From positions 1,897,501 through 1,961,500 of the forward strand of contig JADANN010000256.1 in the NCBI GenBank assembly GCA_018806985.1: 64,000 nucleotides of DNA, given 5' to 3'. This stretch comes from Angiostrongylus vasorum (lineage: Eukaryota; Nematoda; Chromadorea; Rhabditida; Metastrongylidae). Shown here piece by piece: positions 31,321 to 44,424 of this stretch. The translations under genes and the position numbers were made by a program. The notes beneath the pieces are model-generated. The model was not told the origin of the DNA, did no database searches, and worked only from the letters and a program-made list of their open reading frames with translations. Each line of letters opens with the position of its first letter. The first letter of the stretch is position 1.

Positions 31321-33940
31321 ACTGGTTACAACAAAAACCAGACTATAAGAAGGACGCGGATGAACTACAGGATGTCTAAGAACCACAAATTAGAGTTAGT
31401 CGGTAAATGCTAGACGATGATAGACACATGCGAAAGCGCCAAAACAGCGAAGGAGAGGAGGGCGTGCCAGGAAGCACTAGGAGCTATCGTGATGTCGGTG
31501 ACTTCGAAGACGCCAAGAAACCTGCTGCCATGAGGCGACGGCCGAAGACCGCCGAATGGCGACATGCTGCAGGCCAACTCGGGGTCTCCGCTGAGCATAA
31601 GGGCAGTCGCGACCGTGCCGAAAAACTTGCCCATCCACATTGAACAGCGGCCATATCGCTGTTGTGATGCCGAAGTCGCTAACCGGATATGCACTAACGG
31701 CATTAATATGTCTACATACTTTGACTTAACAACGATGTAGATTGTAGATCAATAGCGAGGGAGAAAATTGCCCAACTCTGCTTCTTCAGAAACAATTCCG
31801 AGAATCCAGCAACGAAAAAAATCTATTCTGCCGTATTACCAGCCTACAGAACATTTTTTGAAACCAGTCAAATAGCCGTCAGTTCGATAATCAATTGAAT
31901 TTTGTTACTAAAATGAACTACAAGATTCGCCTAAGAGGTATGCGCTATCACCTGCGATGCAAAGGCATGTTTCTTCTGGGTGGGTCGCAATAAATGTGTA
32001 TTATAAACTATTCTGATTAAAACGGAGATAAACACGAACTGTCTATGTTCTTATCCACTTTGGTTTTCATTAGCTCCTGTACCCACTAGTTAATTTTGCA
32101 AGGCTTCTTACATTAGCGAAATATTTCCCTAGCGAAAAATCAGAAGCTAAGAGTAAAAAGAGTTTTTTTCAAAATTTTGTTTGAACTAAAAAATGCAGCC
32201 AAGAAAAAAAGTGCCTTTTGTCTAATGACGTTTAGGAAACTTTGAGAGGTTCCTGGTGAACTAACACGATTTAAAGAACCTAATGTGTAACAAGTAAGAA
32301 CGCATCAAAGCAAGTTCGAATTCTCAGATTCTCATCGTTTCTACTGGTACACATCTATACTTCGGCTTTGTACGAAATGGTTAGTAAGATCGTATAGGAG
32401 GAAGAGAACATTAATGTCTCTCGTCAGCCCATTTCACAAGCTACAGTATAGGAAGGAATCACACAAAACACATTTCGGGCATAATTCGCCAACTATAAAC
32501 AGAGATATAAACGAATGTATGAATTTCAATTATAGAGGACGGTGCTTGCTTGGCGTGGAAATTATTGCTGGCGTGCCTTAGACTGAAGCTTTTGCTGTAA
32601 AATGAACAAAGCACCACAAACAAGGAAATGACTACCACTGGACCAGGGTAGCTTGCTTATCCCGCTCAGGATAGGATGTTGTCTCTGAAACCAACGTACT
32701 GCGAATTGCTGGTAGTAGCAGCAATACTACTAATGGGTGCCAGGCAACTAATAACGTATTTCATCAAAAAAATGGATGAGAAAACTCCACGCTCAAGTAG
32801 TTGGAAAAGGTAAAATATATTAACTGCCCTACTCATTAACTGCTTTACTCAGTACTTTTTTGGCACAAGAAAATAATGGGCAATAATTCGATAGTTCTAC
32901 TCAGGGCCACGTAGTAAACAAAGAGATATGTATCATATCTCATGATCTATCACCTACTCCAATCGTTCATCAGTAAAGTGAAACAATTCCGTTGGAAAGA
33001 CCCGAAAAAGCATATCATTTTTGATAATATGCCCTTTTTAAAGACTTTTACAGTAAAGATAGCCACAAGAAGGTTGCAAGCTCGAGTTGCGTCGTAGGGT
33101 CACTGTTATCTGGCTTCCTCCAGAAAAACTTCTAACTCCTCAACATGGATAAGCATGGAATTAGTCCCTCATGTTCATCGCAGTTCGAAACAAGGAACTT
33201 CCTGGTACGCGGCCAATCGTTAATGGGGCGCTAATAAAAGAATTATGATAGAAGAGAAGTGTAGCTCAATAGATGTTGTGGGAAACAAACAGGAAAAAAA
33301 ACGAGTTCCGAAAGCCATGTATTGTCACCTCCTCTTCAACGATGTCACTAGTTGTCCATGCACGGCATTAAGGAGTTGTTCGCCCGAAAATGTCAACGAT
33401 GATTACCCAGCTACTGAACGATTGCTTTTTTCTTATTAATTTAATGAAGTTCCTTACGAGCCTCTGAAAATATATAAAAGTTGTTGTACTGGCTGCATAT
33501 TTGGGCAAAAGATCGTGATATAATCCTCAGCTTTTTCAATGAGTTGTTCGAAGAGGTTCTAAGATGTTTGAGAGAATATTTAGGAACGTATAAAACAATT
33601 TTGAAATATAGTTTCCTCTATTTGATTTTAAACTTGGAAGTCTGCTCCTCCACAGTAATTAATGGCTGGAATTCCACTGGAATAACCAGGTTTCCTGGAT
33701 GTTTCCATAATGAGGTTTAACTCCAGTCTACCAGCATGGATATCGTTCCGCTCAGTTAGCACACGACAGGCTGCGTGCGTTCCCTCTACTTAGTCACTTC
33801 CAACAAAAAAAATTATGCCCCTTACTAAAAGTGATGATGAAATTAATAAGGTGTAGCAGGCGATAAATGTTTGTATTCCTCTATCCAGTGGCTAAGGAAG
33901 ATTATTATCTCTTACTGTCTTCTTGTATTTTTTTTATTTT
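31320..33940. other. Intergenic, no recognised gene
   Basis: A GC-richer patch at 31400-31700 has overlapping ORFs on both strands without family character. The rest is AT-rich spacer. I see no exon set, RNA gene or repeat that recurs in the window. Confidence 0.5.
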
Positions 33941-34290
33941 TTTATTTTATATGACCCGTCTTCACATCAACTGTGCGGATCCCATCCCAACACTTCTTAC
34001 ACTCGATTCGTTTCCTCACGTCCCTTATCCACGAAGAGACCTTCCAACTTTTACGTGTGGCTTCAGTTGCTGCTTGAGGATTTTTATTTCATCTTGAATG
34101 TCGTAGAATCCTGGTCGAGCAATCCACCCCGGAGTCTTGAGACAGTCGGGCTGGCGCGTTCCCAACTGGATTGCAGGGAGTGATTTTCTTCCCAGACAAG
34201 TCCGATACCAATTTCCCAACACCGGAAGGATGAGAAGCTTGGTTGGTCCGCACCGGAATCGAACTAGCACCATGCACGTGATGAAATAAT
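33940..34290 (-). repeat. tRNA-derived SINE, family A, good copy
   Basis: From the minus strand near 34290: GTGCATGGTGCTAGTTCGAT (B-box part), then the body to CTGTGCGGATCCCATC on plus at about 33970. The A-box end is slightly truncated relative to 18440-18776. Confidence 0.75.
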
Positions 34291-34294
34291 GTCA

Positions 34295-36015
34295 TCTTCT
34301 GAATAGTAACTTAAAAAAGTCGAAAATCTGCGTAGCAAGGTTACCGAGAATTATAACATTAAATTTACCTTTTCCGTAAGTCAACGGCAGAGACAGGGTC
34401 TGATGACTTGCTAAAGGCGAAATTTCTTAAGGGATTCGCGACTGAGTTATTCGTTGCACCATATGCCGGTGATGATGATATTCTCGAGTGTCATGAGTGT
34501 GCGGAAAATCGGCTTCTGATCTGTCGCCGGTTCGATGTGCAATGGAACATCGGCTGCAGCAAGCATGCATGGACGTCGTCTGTCTGTCTGTCGGCGCTCG
34601 TCCTTGTGACCCCGTGTGGTGAAACGGCACCCGGATCATACGCACTTTATTATGGATGTGACCTAGCCTGTGGAGTGTAAGAGATGTGGGTGATGATTTA
34701 TAAAGCTCTACACGTTTGAGGAAATGTGTTTTAATGATGGTTTAAATGATGGTTGTAGTGCTTGGACCAAATGTATCTTCATGCTTAAGAAGTTTTTATC
34801 CAAGCAATCATGTCTCATAAGCAAAAGATCTAGGTGGACCATAGGCCTCGGTGTAACGATTCTATTTCGCGATTGTGATTTTCTTTCTAAAAATTTTATG
34901 TAGCTAAAAAGTCAAAACATGAAAATACAGAAGCGAAAAAATTCGTCGTTTGTCTTTTTGGAATATTCCGACAGAGTGACTTAGAAAGCAGTCGGTCAAA
35001 CGAAGTTGAGTCAGAGTTGGCATGAAAGTACTTCGTGGCCGACGAAAGGCACAAAGCGGAATACAGGTTTGATCAAGCAACATTTCTAAGATTTTCAATA
35101 CATCATTACGACTGTAGTTCATCGGCATTCGGATTTCCCACAAAATTGCCATCTCTGAGGCCTGCAAGACTGAGACGTTCAGCTGGCAATCAGTACAATG
35201 GAGGCAGCAGTCCAATTCCTGCCGCTAACAGCACAATAACCAGACAAAAGCGATCAAATCACGGGAGTTATAGGATTTAAAGAACTTCGAAAAAAAAAGG
35301 GCAAAGGGGGAGGGAGATAGAGACAGAGACGGAGAGAGAGAGAGAAAGAGATTTGCGATAGAGCGGAGAACGTTCCTTAACTTGTAGATATCAGGCTCGA
35401 TTGCGCAACAACATAGTTTCAAGTATATTCTGTATATCACTGTATATCAATCACTATAAGGCCCGGACCTTATTCTAAATTTCCTTAGTAATTTGATATT
35501 ATGCTCATTTATGGCTAAATTCTCTTCAAATTAAAAAGGAAAGGAGACAAATTCGAGATGATTCCGAAAAAAAAGTAGCGCAATAGCAAGGTTGCATTTT
35601 GTCAAAGGATTGCTGACAATCGTACCATAGCAGTTTGATACTGAGAGTTCCATGAGAAGAGCTTTCAACTTGAAGACAAGTGGAGACTTGCAGCTAATGA
35701 AGACGATCACTCGAGATATTCAATGAAGCAGATCCGGCAGAGAAGTACCAGATTTAGAACTTCTCAATGAAAAAATAAGGGCAAGCAAGCCTGATAAAAA
35801 ATGAATGAACGAAAACAAGATGGTCGCATGAAGTCCAGTTTTGCTTTCTTTGTACAAATAAAACGATCACTTTTTAGGTCAAATTGCTATGCTTGCCTAA
35901 AAAATAGACTTCTTACAACGAACGACAACTTTACTTTAAATTGGCACCAATTAAGGCTATGTAGACGTTTTCGTACCTTGTAGATGAAATGATCCAGTGC
36001 AGTTTAGTTCGTCCT
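34295..36015. other. Intergenic with a GA-rich microsatellite
   Basis: A TCTG run lies near 34578 and a GA-rich run at about 35311-35352. A plus-strand ORF at 35035-35280 and its minus-strand shadow have no family character. Nothing else is recognised. Confidence 0.45.
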
Positions 36016-36021
36016 AGGGGA

Positions 36022-36408
36022 GACGCTCCTCCGAACGGTTTTCCGCCTCATCGTGGCTGGGAGGTGTTAGTGGGTGTCCGGCTGCGATGTACAGCCGGGG
36101 GATTCATCCACCTGCAGGGTCTCACAAGCTGAGAAGGAGTCCGGCGTTTCCGTTAGGAAGCCCAACTAAGAGTTAACTAACAATAGGATCCACCGCCGTC
36201 CTGGTATCAAACTAGTCGCATGGTGGCAAATCTTCTGATCCACAAGGGCGGCGACTACCTGTGGTGGTGACGACCTGGGGCAGACTTTGGCAGGCTGACC
36301 TCGGGACTCCAAAGAAACAGACTAGATAAACCAGCAAAACTCCGAAAAATGAAGAATATGCTGGGACCCGCACAACCAATGAGGACGGATTGTTCAAGTA
36401 TTTAAGTA
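36022..36408 (+). repeat. Family C repeat, nearly full length
   Basis: It begins near CCGAACGGTTTTCCGCCTCA and ends TTGTTCAAGTATTTAAGTAC. All shared blocks are present in order. Confidence 0.8.
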
Positions 36409-37526
36409 CGTAAGTGAAGGCACTATAAAACCAACTGCTTCAGTGACAAAGCACCGTTTCACATTTATGAAGCGGTGATGCAGAAACTAAATAAGTTGGA
36501 GGACGAAATTCTGTCTCAGTGGTCTTACTGAAAATTCAATCACCAACGGATTACCACTTCTCCAAATCTCTGGAGAAGCTTTTTGAAAAGAAAATACGAC
36601 TATAGAGGCAAGAAGTCAGAAAGATCTCCAATTGTTATTTTCGGAGTTGGTTGTTTATATGTAAAGAAATTCCAAGGTTGTAGAACGATTACAAAGGTTT
36701 GGAATAGCTCTTAGTCTGGTTTTTAAGGCGCGATTCCAGAAATTAATGTTTTAAGTGTTAAAATTTTAGTTCAAGGTCAGATATTTTAAACTAAAAAACC
36801 TAATGCACAAGCGTAGTAACCTGAAACTAAAGCCCAATACTAGCCTGTTGCAGGAAAAAAAATTCATCCCGTTAGTTCAATTTCTTCAATTTAATAAAAC
36901 GGAAATGAAAATGAACGGTGAAAGACATTTCAAATGGATTTAGAGACCCTAGTTCTGGTGCCAGCCAACGACCACATCAGTCCAGGTTATATATAGTCTA
37001 TATTTCATCAATATTCTTCAATCATCATTCAAGAATAAGGCACACTTGAGAAATACCGAGAACATTTCTCAAATAAACCTATTCACATTATCTGACTGGA
37101 AAAGCGTGAATCAAGGGAATAATGAGTGTGCTTGATACCGTAAGATGGGGGTTGAGCCACTCTGCAGCTGTACATGGTTATATAGCCGGCTACGGCAATC
37201 TGAGGAATGGATCTGCATAGAGGCTTGCAAGAAATGTCCACGACACAGGTTTTACGCGATGTGATCTCAACAAGGGTGCGAGGGAAAAATGGCATCAACA
37301 CGAAAGTGGACGAAAACAGCAATAGTAATCTTCATCGGAAAGCACGTGTGCTGTAGTTTGCTGTAGTCACGACGTGGACACCATATAGACATCCAAGAGG
37401 TTGCGCATAGATCTTCATTTCGATTCACAACCCACTGATCCGACGGGGCACTAGATAAACTAGACTAATACTTGCCAAATCGGCGAATTGTGTTCACTAG
37501 AGAAGCCCACTATGCTTTGAACTTTT

Positions 37527-37962
37527 GCGTGGTTTTCTTGTTCAGCAATCGCGAGGTTGTTTAGCAGCATATATTTACTTCCATAGAAAAACACAATACA
37601 ATACAACAGTAGCTGAGGTTTCGGCAGTGTCGCCTTCTTCAGAGCCTGGATGGGTATACTGATATAAAAATTTACTAGGCCAAACGATTCAATAGTACTT
37701 ATTCTCATTGGAAGTCACGTAAAAAACCGGTGTTTTTCGAGAAGCTGTTGATCATGTAATTACCATAGAGTTTTTTCGTCTTTTTGTATGTGTTATTATA
37801 GCGTTTGGCCTAGTAAATTGATATCAGTATGCCCTTCCAGGCTCTGAAAAGGCGATACTGCCGAAACGTCAGGTACTGTTGCATTGTATTGTGTTTTTCC
37901 CTATGGAAGTAAATGTATGCTGTTTAACAACCTCGCGACTGCTGAACAAGAAAACGACGCAT
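37527..37962. repeat. Inverted pair of PLE terminal segments
   Basis: The minus-sense arm (37527-37687) and the plus-sense arm (37801-37962) share AACAACCTCGCGA, TTGTATTGTGTTTTTCC, CTGAA(G/A)A..GCCGAAAC and CGTTTGGCCTAGTAAA. A spacer of about 113 bp separates them. The same arms flank the PLE body at 55390-56815. Confidence 0.8.
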
Positions 37963-38019
37963 TCATATTCCAACGCCGAGGTTAATAGAAAGTCGATCCT
38001 GGCAACTATTACAACATGT

Positions 38020-39540
38020 ACTAGCAAAAATACTTTGAACTTTTTGTTAAAGATCTTCTATACGAGGGCACTAAAAGAATATTATCCCACAGTTACCATA
38101 CATCAAGCCGCACATCGTTACATGTCAAATAAAGTGCAGATAGCTAGACTGGAAAGCAGACTTTTCAGGAATTCCGTCGCACTAGGCCAGTGAAAGCAGC
38201 TTCAACAGCTTTGCTGTGAAGTGTTTCAAGACAAAGTACCAGTGTGTAGGAAATTTATAAAGAATCACACCAGGAAACTTTAAAGAGGAAATGAAAGAGA
38301 AGAGTACACGCTAAAGCGAAGGCAACATAGCGACTGGAAGTTCCTTGTTCATCCTGACAAAGCAGGTGGCTTGTTGTGGTACAGAGCAACGTCACTAATG
38401 TTTTCGAAAGACGAACGATCCGCGTGATTCAGACTAATTTCGATGCTAGCCCAAGAAAATTCGTATAATCTTCGCGGATGACACATATATGTTTTGACAT
38501 TTTTCCCATGGAAAACAATTCGCCATACTGTTCACCAACACTGCTATTACTTCCTGTCGGAATATTATTCACAATCCATTTGGTGAAGTTGCTGAAAAGG
38601 AACAAGGAAAAATCGGAGTACAGAAAAAATATTTTGTAAAAGTAGGTCTAGCTGACATTGATCAATTCAGCCAGTCCCCATCGTGCATCGGAGCTCCTTG
38701 TGTGCTCAACTCAGCTAGTCCTTGTTCTCAGTGCGTCCGAACGGCTCTGAGGATACGAGAAGCAACACGCTTCTGACATGATGCCCTTTTTTCACTGCTT
38801 TGGTGAGAACACATCCATTAGAATTCGCTCAGTTCTGCTTTCTCATATATTACTCCTATCTAAGTTATTGAACAGAAATGACCAACTGCGTCTCAGCATA
38901 GGTGAGCCTCTTATGAATACTCAGTGGACATCGCATTCCAACACTAGGGAACAGCCAGCGGCCATGATTGAAGCAGCAGTGTTACACCTAAAAACTCGTG
39001 GTGGCTCGTAATGTGTCTCTATAATTCCACTTTAAATGGATGTAAACATTATTTTGTAGATAACCTTGCAACGTTAACTAATAATATTTAAAAGAGAACT
39101 CTCCGTTCACAACGTTGCTGGTTTTTCGACAATAACCCATATTCTCCCCATTAGTAGAGAAATGTAAGAGTTATGAATGCAACGAATGGGGTTAATGTAA
39201 TAGAAAAATGTAAGAAATACACAGACAGACTTATAGAAAATAGTTTGCCTTATCGGCTTAAGGGAGTATGCGAGTTGATAAAATTTAAACTTGTTTAGGA
39301 TTAAAATTCCCAAAGAATAAGAAAAGAAATTTAAATTTTTAAGATATTTGTCATGCAAGTGTGGCTAGTGTGAAAGCCAGCGCTACACTGAGAGACACCA
39401 TCGTTTCTCGCACGACGACATCTCGCACGTTCAGTTGAATCCGTGTTCGAAGTACGACTCTTACCGCAAAAACGTGATCACAAAAAGAATTCTGTGGGAA
39501 ATCCAGAGAACCGGTATTAGAGCAAGTAAACTTTTATGGA
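38020..39540. other. Intergenic, nothing recognised
   Basis: This stretch is AT-rich. Short ORFs (for example 38778-39011) lack family motifs and splice support. Confidence 0.45.
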
Positions 39541-39554
39541 AAGATCTGTATATT

Positions 39555-39805
39555 ATAGTATAACTACAACGGTGCTGAGATATTTGCAAAATTCCAGACC
39601 GCAGGTGTCTGCGGTGGGGAACGAATGCGCTATTGTCCTTTCCGGGGAGTTATGCGTTCACCACCACACCATGCGGGTCCTTCGTTTCGCCTGTCTCTCA
39701 GCTAGTTCTATCGATCTCTGCCACCAGCAATCACCTGTCAGTGGGATTGATCCGAGGAGCGCAAATCGGCAATGAACTCAGTTAAGCTGTGGCTCCTGTT
39801 CTGTC
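39555..39805 (-). repeat. SINE family D copy, minus orientation
   Basis: TGCTGAGATATTTGCAAAAT, GACCGCAGGTGTCTGCGG and ACTCAGTTAAGCTGTGGC are reverse-complement blocks of family D. Its tRNA-like end matches the left arm of the fold-back at 12552-12814. Confidence 0.75.
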
Positions 39806-40427
39806 TGTATATTATAGTAGTTTTGTTTCGAAACAAAGTTCACCATGGGTTGAGATATGTTGATTTAAAGTTAAAAACGGCCTTTATTCTTCTATCGTAT
39901 GACTCTATATGAAGTCATGGGAGAGAAACCGACTCAATAATTGTCAGTTCGCTCTTCTTTCTTTTGAAATCGGCGTCCTGTATTGAATTTTTTACACGTG
40001 GTAAAAATCAGTAAAACACGAACAGCATAGTGGCAGCGATACCCGCTTAATCCATGGGGGACGTCCTAGGCAAGTTATTCAAGGATTTCACGAAGAACCG
40101 ACTAGATCAGCATTCAATGTCATTCACAGCAAAAACGAAGATAGTCAAGCAACAGTTGAATCCAAGAAAAATCCAAAGATTTTCGTGGGATATGGATGGC
40201 AGGCAACGAATCGGATACAAACATTGCTTGGATTCGTAAACTGCGATATGCGATGTTGAATCGTGTAATAATAAAAAAACAAACAGACATAAATACTTCA
40301 TGTAAACCGGTATTGGTACGGGACACTGGAATGACAGGACAGAGCAGAACTTCGTGCTGTCCTGCCGATAGACAGTACAGAACTATCATCATCTCTCCAT
40401 GTTCATGGATTTTGAATTATTGTAAAG

Positions 40428-40764
40428 TAATTCGATGTTTTTCTTTAATAAGCAGACACGAGGTTGTTACTATAGATTTATTAGGATACAATAGCTGACG
40501 TTTCGGCGGTTTCCATCAACTAACTTGAATACTTACAACAATTAAACGGTAGGTGTTTAAATGAAGCTGTTTCTTATGCGAATACAAATTTATTTGTTAG
40601 GTTTTATCTGCTGGGGTCATGAAAGTGTTTGGCTGAGTAGATCGCATCTCAATTTGACCTTTCCAGGCTCTGAAGAAGGCGAAACCGCCGAAACGTCAGC
40701 TATTGTATCCTAATAAATCTATAGTAACAACCTCGTATCTGCTTATTGAAGAAAACATCGAATT
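40428..40764. repeat. Inverted repeat of PLE termini (85-bp arms)
   Basis: Arm 40428-40513 and arm 40681-40764 are reverse complements with about three differences, around a spacer of about 167 bp. The plus arm continues the motif CTGAAGAAGGCGAAACCGCC followed by GAAACGTCAG (40670-40699). Confidence 0.85.
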
Positions 40765-41454
40765 ATCAATCAATGCCGAGATTAACAGAAAGTCGGTCTT
40801 GGGTATTGTAAAATAGCATAAATTCTTTACTAAAGCTTTAACTTTCACTTCTGTAGAACACTAGTTTTCTTGGAGTACGTCGAGCAATCGGCACTACTTA
40901 AAGTACGAGATCTTCGGGCGAGTAAGCATCATTTCTTTTTCAACGTTCAGGAGTCAGAGGTCTCTTTTGTATTCACAAGATAATCTGGAACTAAACAACA
41001 AGAAAAAGTGGAATGAGGACACATCATGAAGATTTCCCAGTCTCAACTAAAATCCAGTAAAATAACTGAATTTATAATATTGACAACGAACGTCATATGA
41101 ACGATTTCTGTTGGAGAAAATCAAGAAGATCAGGAATACATCATAAGCAGTAGCTTTTTGCAAACGTCACTATCACCTGCCTAATCTGATACATAAGACA
41201 AAAAATTGTCTTCTCATGACCAGTGGAAGCAAATTTATGAGGTTTTGCGAAAGGAAGAAACCATAACAAAGGAGGTCAGTAGAGGTGTTGTCCTACGATG
41301 TATCAACTGCGGTGCCCCCTCAAAAAAAACCTTGAGGAATCATTGAGAAATGGTAAGGCTCTATAGTGTGCAGAACTGGTTGACCGAGTTTGGCACCATG
41401 GAAATGCTGAAATAATTGCATGTTTGTTAATCGCAACGATAATACGATGATTTT

Positions 41455-41590
41455 AATTCGTTCTAGTTATACAGCACCTACGTCAGGAAGCGCGTAACGC
41501 AATGCAATGGGCCGTGCACCGGTCGCTGGTTCGAATTCGCATGGTTTGGAACACATCTCCACAAGCACGAATTAGGGCTCCAAATCTTTC
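41455..41590 (+). repeat. tRNA-like SINE remnant, unassigned family
   Basis: The B-box-like CTGGTTCGAATTCGC at about 41525 is preceded by AGCGCGTAACGCAATGCAAT, resembling an A-box region. It does not fold as a full tRNA and recurs only weakly in the window. Confidence 0.35.
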
Positions 41591-41599
41591 TGTTTTATA

Positions 41600-44310
41600 C
41601 TATCATCACTAGAAACACAATTTATCCATTGAATGGTCTAAAAGTATCAAAAATAATAGCTGCATATTGATTCGTCAGGTCTGGTTCTGTACACGTCTGT
41701 TGGCCAGTAGTTGCAGCCGAGTTTATAAAACTTGTTCAAAATTTGTTGTTTGGCACGCAAATAACGCATTTTCAATATGATGATAATATGATGTAATATT
41801 CTAAAAATAATAGTGGTAGCAAAAATACAGTAGCACGGAGGGATTAGTATCTACAGCAGCACAATTTATGAAAGAAAATCAATAGCGAATATTTGAAACC
41901 CTACAGGCTTCATACAAAGGTCGATAACTTCAGTCCGAGTCAAATGCATGAATTCGATATCATAAACCTTCTTCCTCGACTTCTTTAGGTGAGAATCTGA
42001 TTTAATTATGTTCCCTGTCGCTTATAGAATGTGAGCGGAACAGACAAGAACGACGTTTTTTGTAACTAGACGATTAGTTATGAAGTTTGTGGGGATTTAC
42101 ACTTATGGCTTCTTATACTGCGTAGATTTATAACGTATCCGACAGTGACTGAAGTAAGGATTCTTTTTCCATGGAAGTGAAACACACATTGTTGTGAACG
42201 TTTTGAAAAAAGCCGTGCCATGGTGGTTCTTTCTTAAAGGAAACCGTCTGACGGTGTTCGGTAAGTGGGCAGCGCAGAGCAATGAGGCGCCACGTGAACC
42301 GCACATCGTCATTATTCGGACGTTCACTTCGGTTCAGCCGTTCCTCAGCTGTCGGTAGCAAACTCGTCCGCAGAGAATAAAAACTCTGACTTTTCCACTG
42401 GTCGCGACCTGCTAGTCAATACGAGAGCGAAATCCTCACTAATTGCATCGCTGAACTTGCAAATGACCTTCAGCTCTTCGCTATTTATGTAGCGGTTCAC
42501 CATAATACCGTCACTATCATTGCAATGTTTTATAAGAAAGTAGCAAGCAAAGCTATAAACTAAGAGGAATGAATGGATGGAAATCTTCTAAAGAATGAAC
42601 CAGACTACAGATTCTTCCCAGCAACCCAAGTGAGAGCGCTGTAGTCCAGCTATCCCAGCACTTCAGGGAGAATCGACTCGAGAAGCATTCAACGATATCC
42701 ACAAGGAAGACGAAAATCCTCGAGTATCACCCGGACCTACATGTTGAAAATTTTTGAGGATAATGGATGCAAGGAAACGAATGGAAGGAGAGAAGTGTCA
42801 GGATCCACACAGTGGATCTAAAAGACGGGCCGGGTGAAATAATGCGATAATGATTGGGGGAATAAAGCAAATACTTTTCGTTTTAACACAAGCATAATCT
42901 ATCTATTTCGTCATTCTTTCCCAAGAAAATTTCTTTTTTTTCATAATGCAAGCAAAACAGCTTTTTGCTGGGTTTGTTTGAAAACTGATCATTTCGATAG
43001 ATTGTTGTTTCAGAAAAGTGGACTCTTAATAAAGCATGTTCTACAAGACTTTGTTATTTTCTTCAGCTCAAGCCATCAAACATTCAGACAAACGCAAAGA
43101 AATGTGAAATGGGGGATTAAACGCTACACGCTAGTGGAAAGTCGAATGGAATTAAGACAGCGAGTCGAGATCAGCAAAACTTGTTTAGGATTGCAAATGG
43201 CCAGCTCGAGTGAAAAGATGACAGGCATACTTCACATGAATGAAAGATGATGTTTGTGCATAGGTAGCGATGAAGCAGACGAAGAGATCAGGAAAAAGAC
43301 GTCTGAGCACGATGTGCACGTACTAGATGGACGTGCGCAGACCTGCGTGCTACTATGGCGCTCGTAAAAAAAGTGAGAAGAGTTTGCTCCAAAAATACGA
43401 CCGCTTGCTTTAAGAAAAAGTTTATTCGATAAGAAACATTTAGGTAAAATAATCATGGAACACTGTATAAATCGAACCAATTACCAACATCGACCAACAA
43501 TTACCAGTTTAGTGAATGGGAGTCAGAGAAACATTGTGAACTGCAGTCATCATCTCTTGGAAACTCAGTTTGCGTGCTAATCGTTCACACAGAAAGAATA
43601 AATGTGAGAAACCAGTAGAGCTTTAAAACCGGATCCAAACAGGTGATTATATTCAAAACACTTTTTAAGGACTCCAATGCACGAAATACGGCAAGTAAAG
43701 TCCATGTCTACTATTGTTAGATAAGTTGCAGAGTTTCCAACGAGGTTCGGAATCCTTTCGGATGCAAGCGCTTATTGCCGTTGCTCATGATTCCCTGATT
43801 TACAAAAAATATACACGCTCGAATTCGAAGAGATCAAACGCTGAGGAAGACCTGACTCGACACGAAGGCGAAGACGCCACATCGAGATTACGAACTGTGG
43901 ATCACCGACTTGGATCATCGGCTGCTTGCCAGCCAATCTACTCAGATGCGTGTTTCATCATTTTAAAGAACCAACGACTAAGGGGTTACTTCAGAGCAGC
44001 TGAAGCCACTACGCTGCACCCACCCTTTCTTTTTCGATTGGAAAACGGAGAAGGACAGTTCTTCCAAAACCTAGACGAATAATTTGTAGGCCTTTCACCG
44101 AAATGGGCAATTAGTTAGCATAGTTGGTTAAACTACACCGTATTTCTTTGAGAGCCAGTAGCATTAGTTAGCATTTCACGCTTTGAAAGTTGAATTTGCG
44201 CGCGGCCCGTTTTTCAGCGGCAGAACTGTTTTTGAATATTCGATCGAGTAATATTTCAAAACCAACTTCCTTTAACCTCGGCATGACTAATCAATATGTA
44301 TTCTCTCTTT
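41600..44310. other. Intergenic, no recognised gene
   Basis: Short ORFs at 42103-42361 (minus) and 43714-44082 (plus) were examined. The latter overlaps a segment shared with PLE subfamily 2 (ACTGTGGATCACC, TTGGATCATCGG). Family A-like tail traces occur near 42640-42800. Confidence 0.4.
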
Positions 44311-44319
44311 GACAAGCTT

Positions 44320-44420
44320 ACACGAGGTTGCTAAATATGTTTATTTTCGGCTAACGTTTCGACGTCTTCGTCTTCGTCGGAGCCTTCTTCGGGTCCTCGT
44401 TAGTAGTGCACAGATCGAAT
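44320..44420 (-). repeat. PLE-type terminal segment (subfamily 2), minus orientation
   Basis: On the minus strand it reads GACGAAGACGAAGACGTCGA and AACGTTAGCCGAAAATAAAC, then AGCAACCTCGTGTAAGCTTG. It is the same arrangement as 31165-31320 and 61640-61770. Confidence 0.6.
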
Positions 44421-44424
44421 ATGT

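Noticed and set aside
31407..31703. Overlapping ORFs in a GC-richer patch
   Set aside because: Both strands are open with no family similarity and no splice sites. This is likely a base-composition effect.
34408..34680. 90-codon plus-strand ORF with several Cys
   Set aside because: It includes a TCTG microsatellite and has an equally long shadow on the other strand. No family match.
35311..35352. GA-rich microsatellite as a regulatory GAGA site
   Set aside because: A simple repeat with no nearby gene start to regulate.
41455..41590. Possible tRNA gene
   Set aside because: A good B box is present, but a cloverleaf cannot be drawn from the upstream bases.
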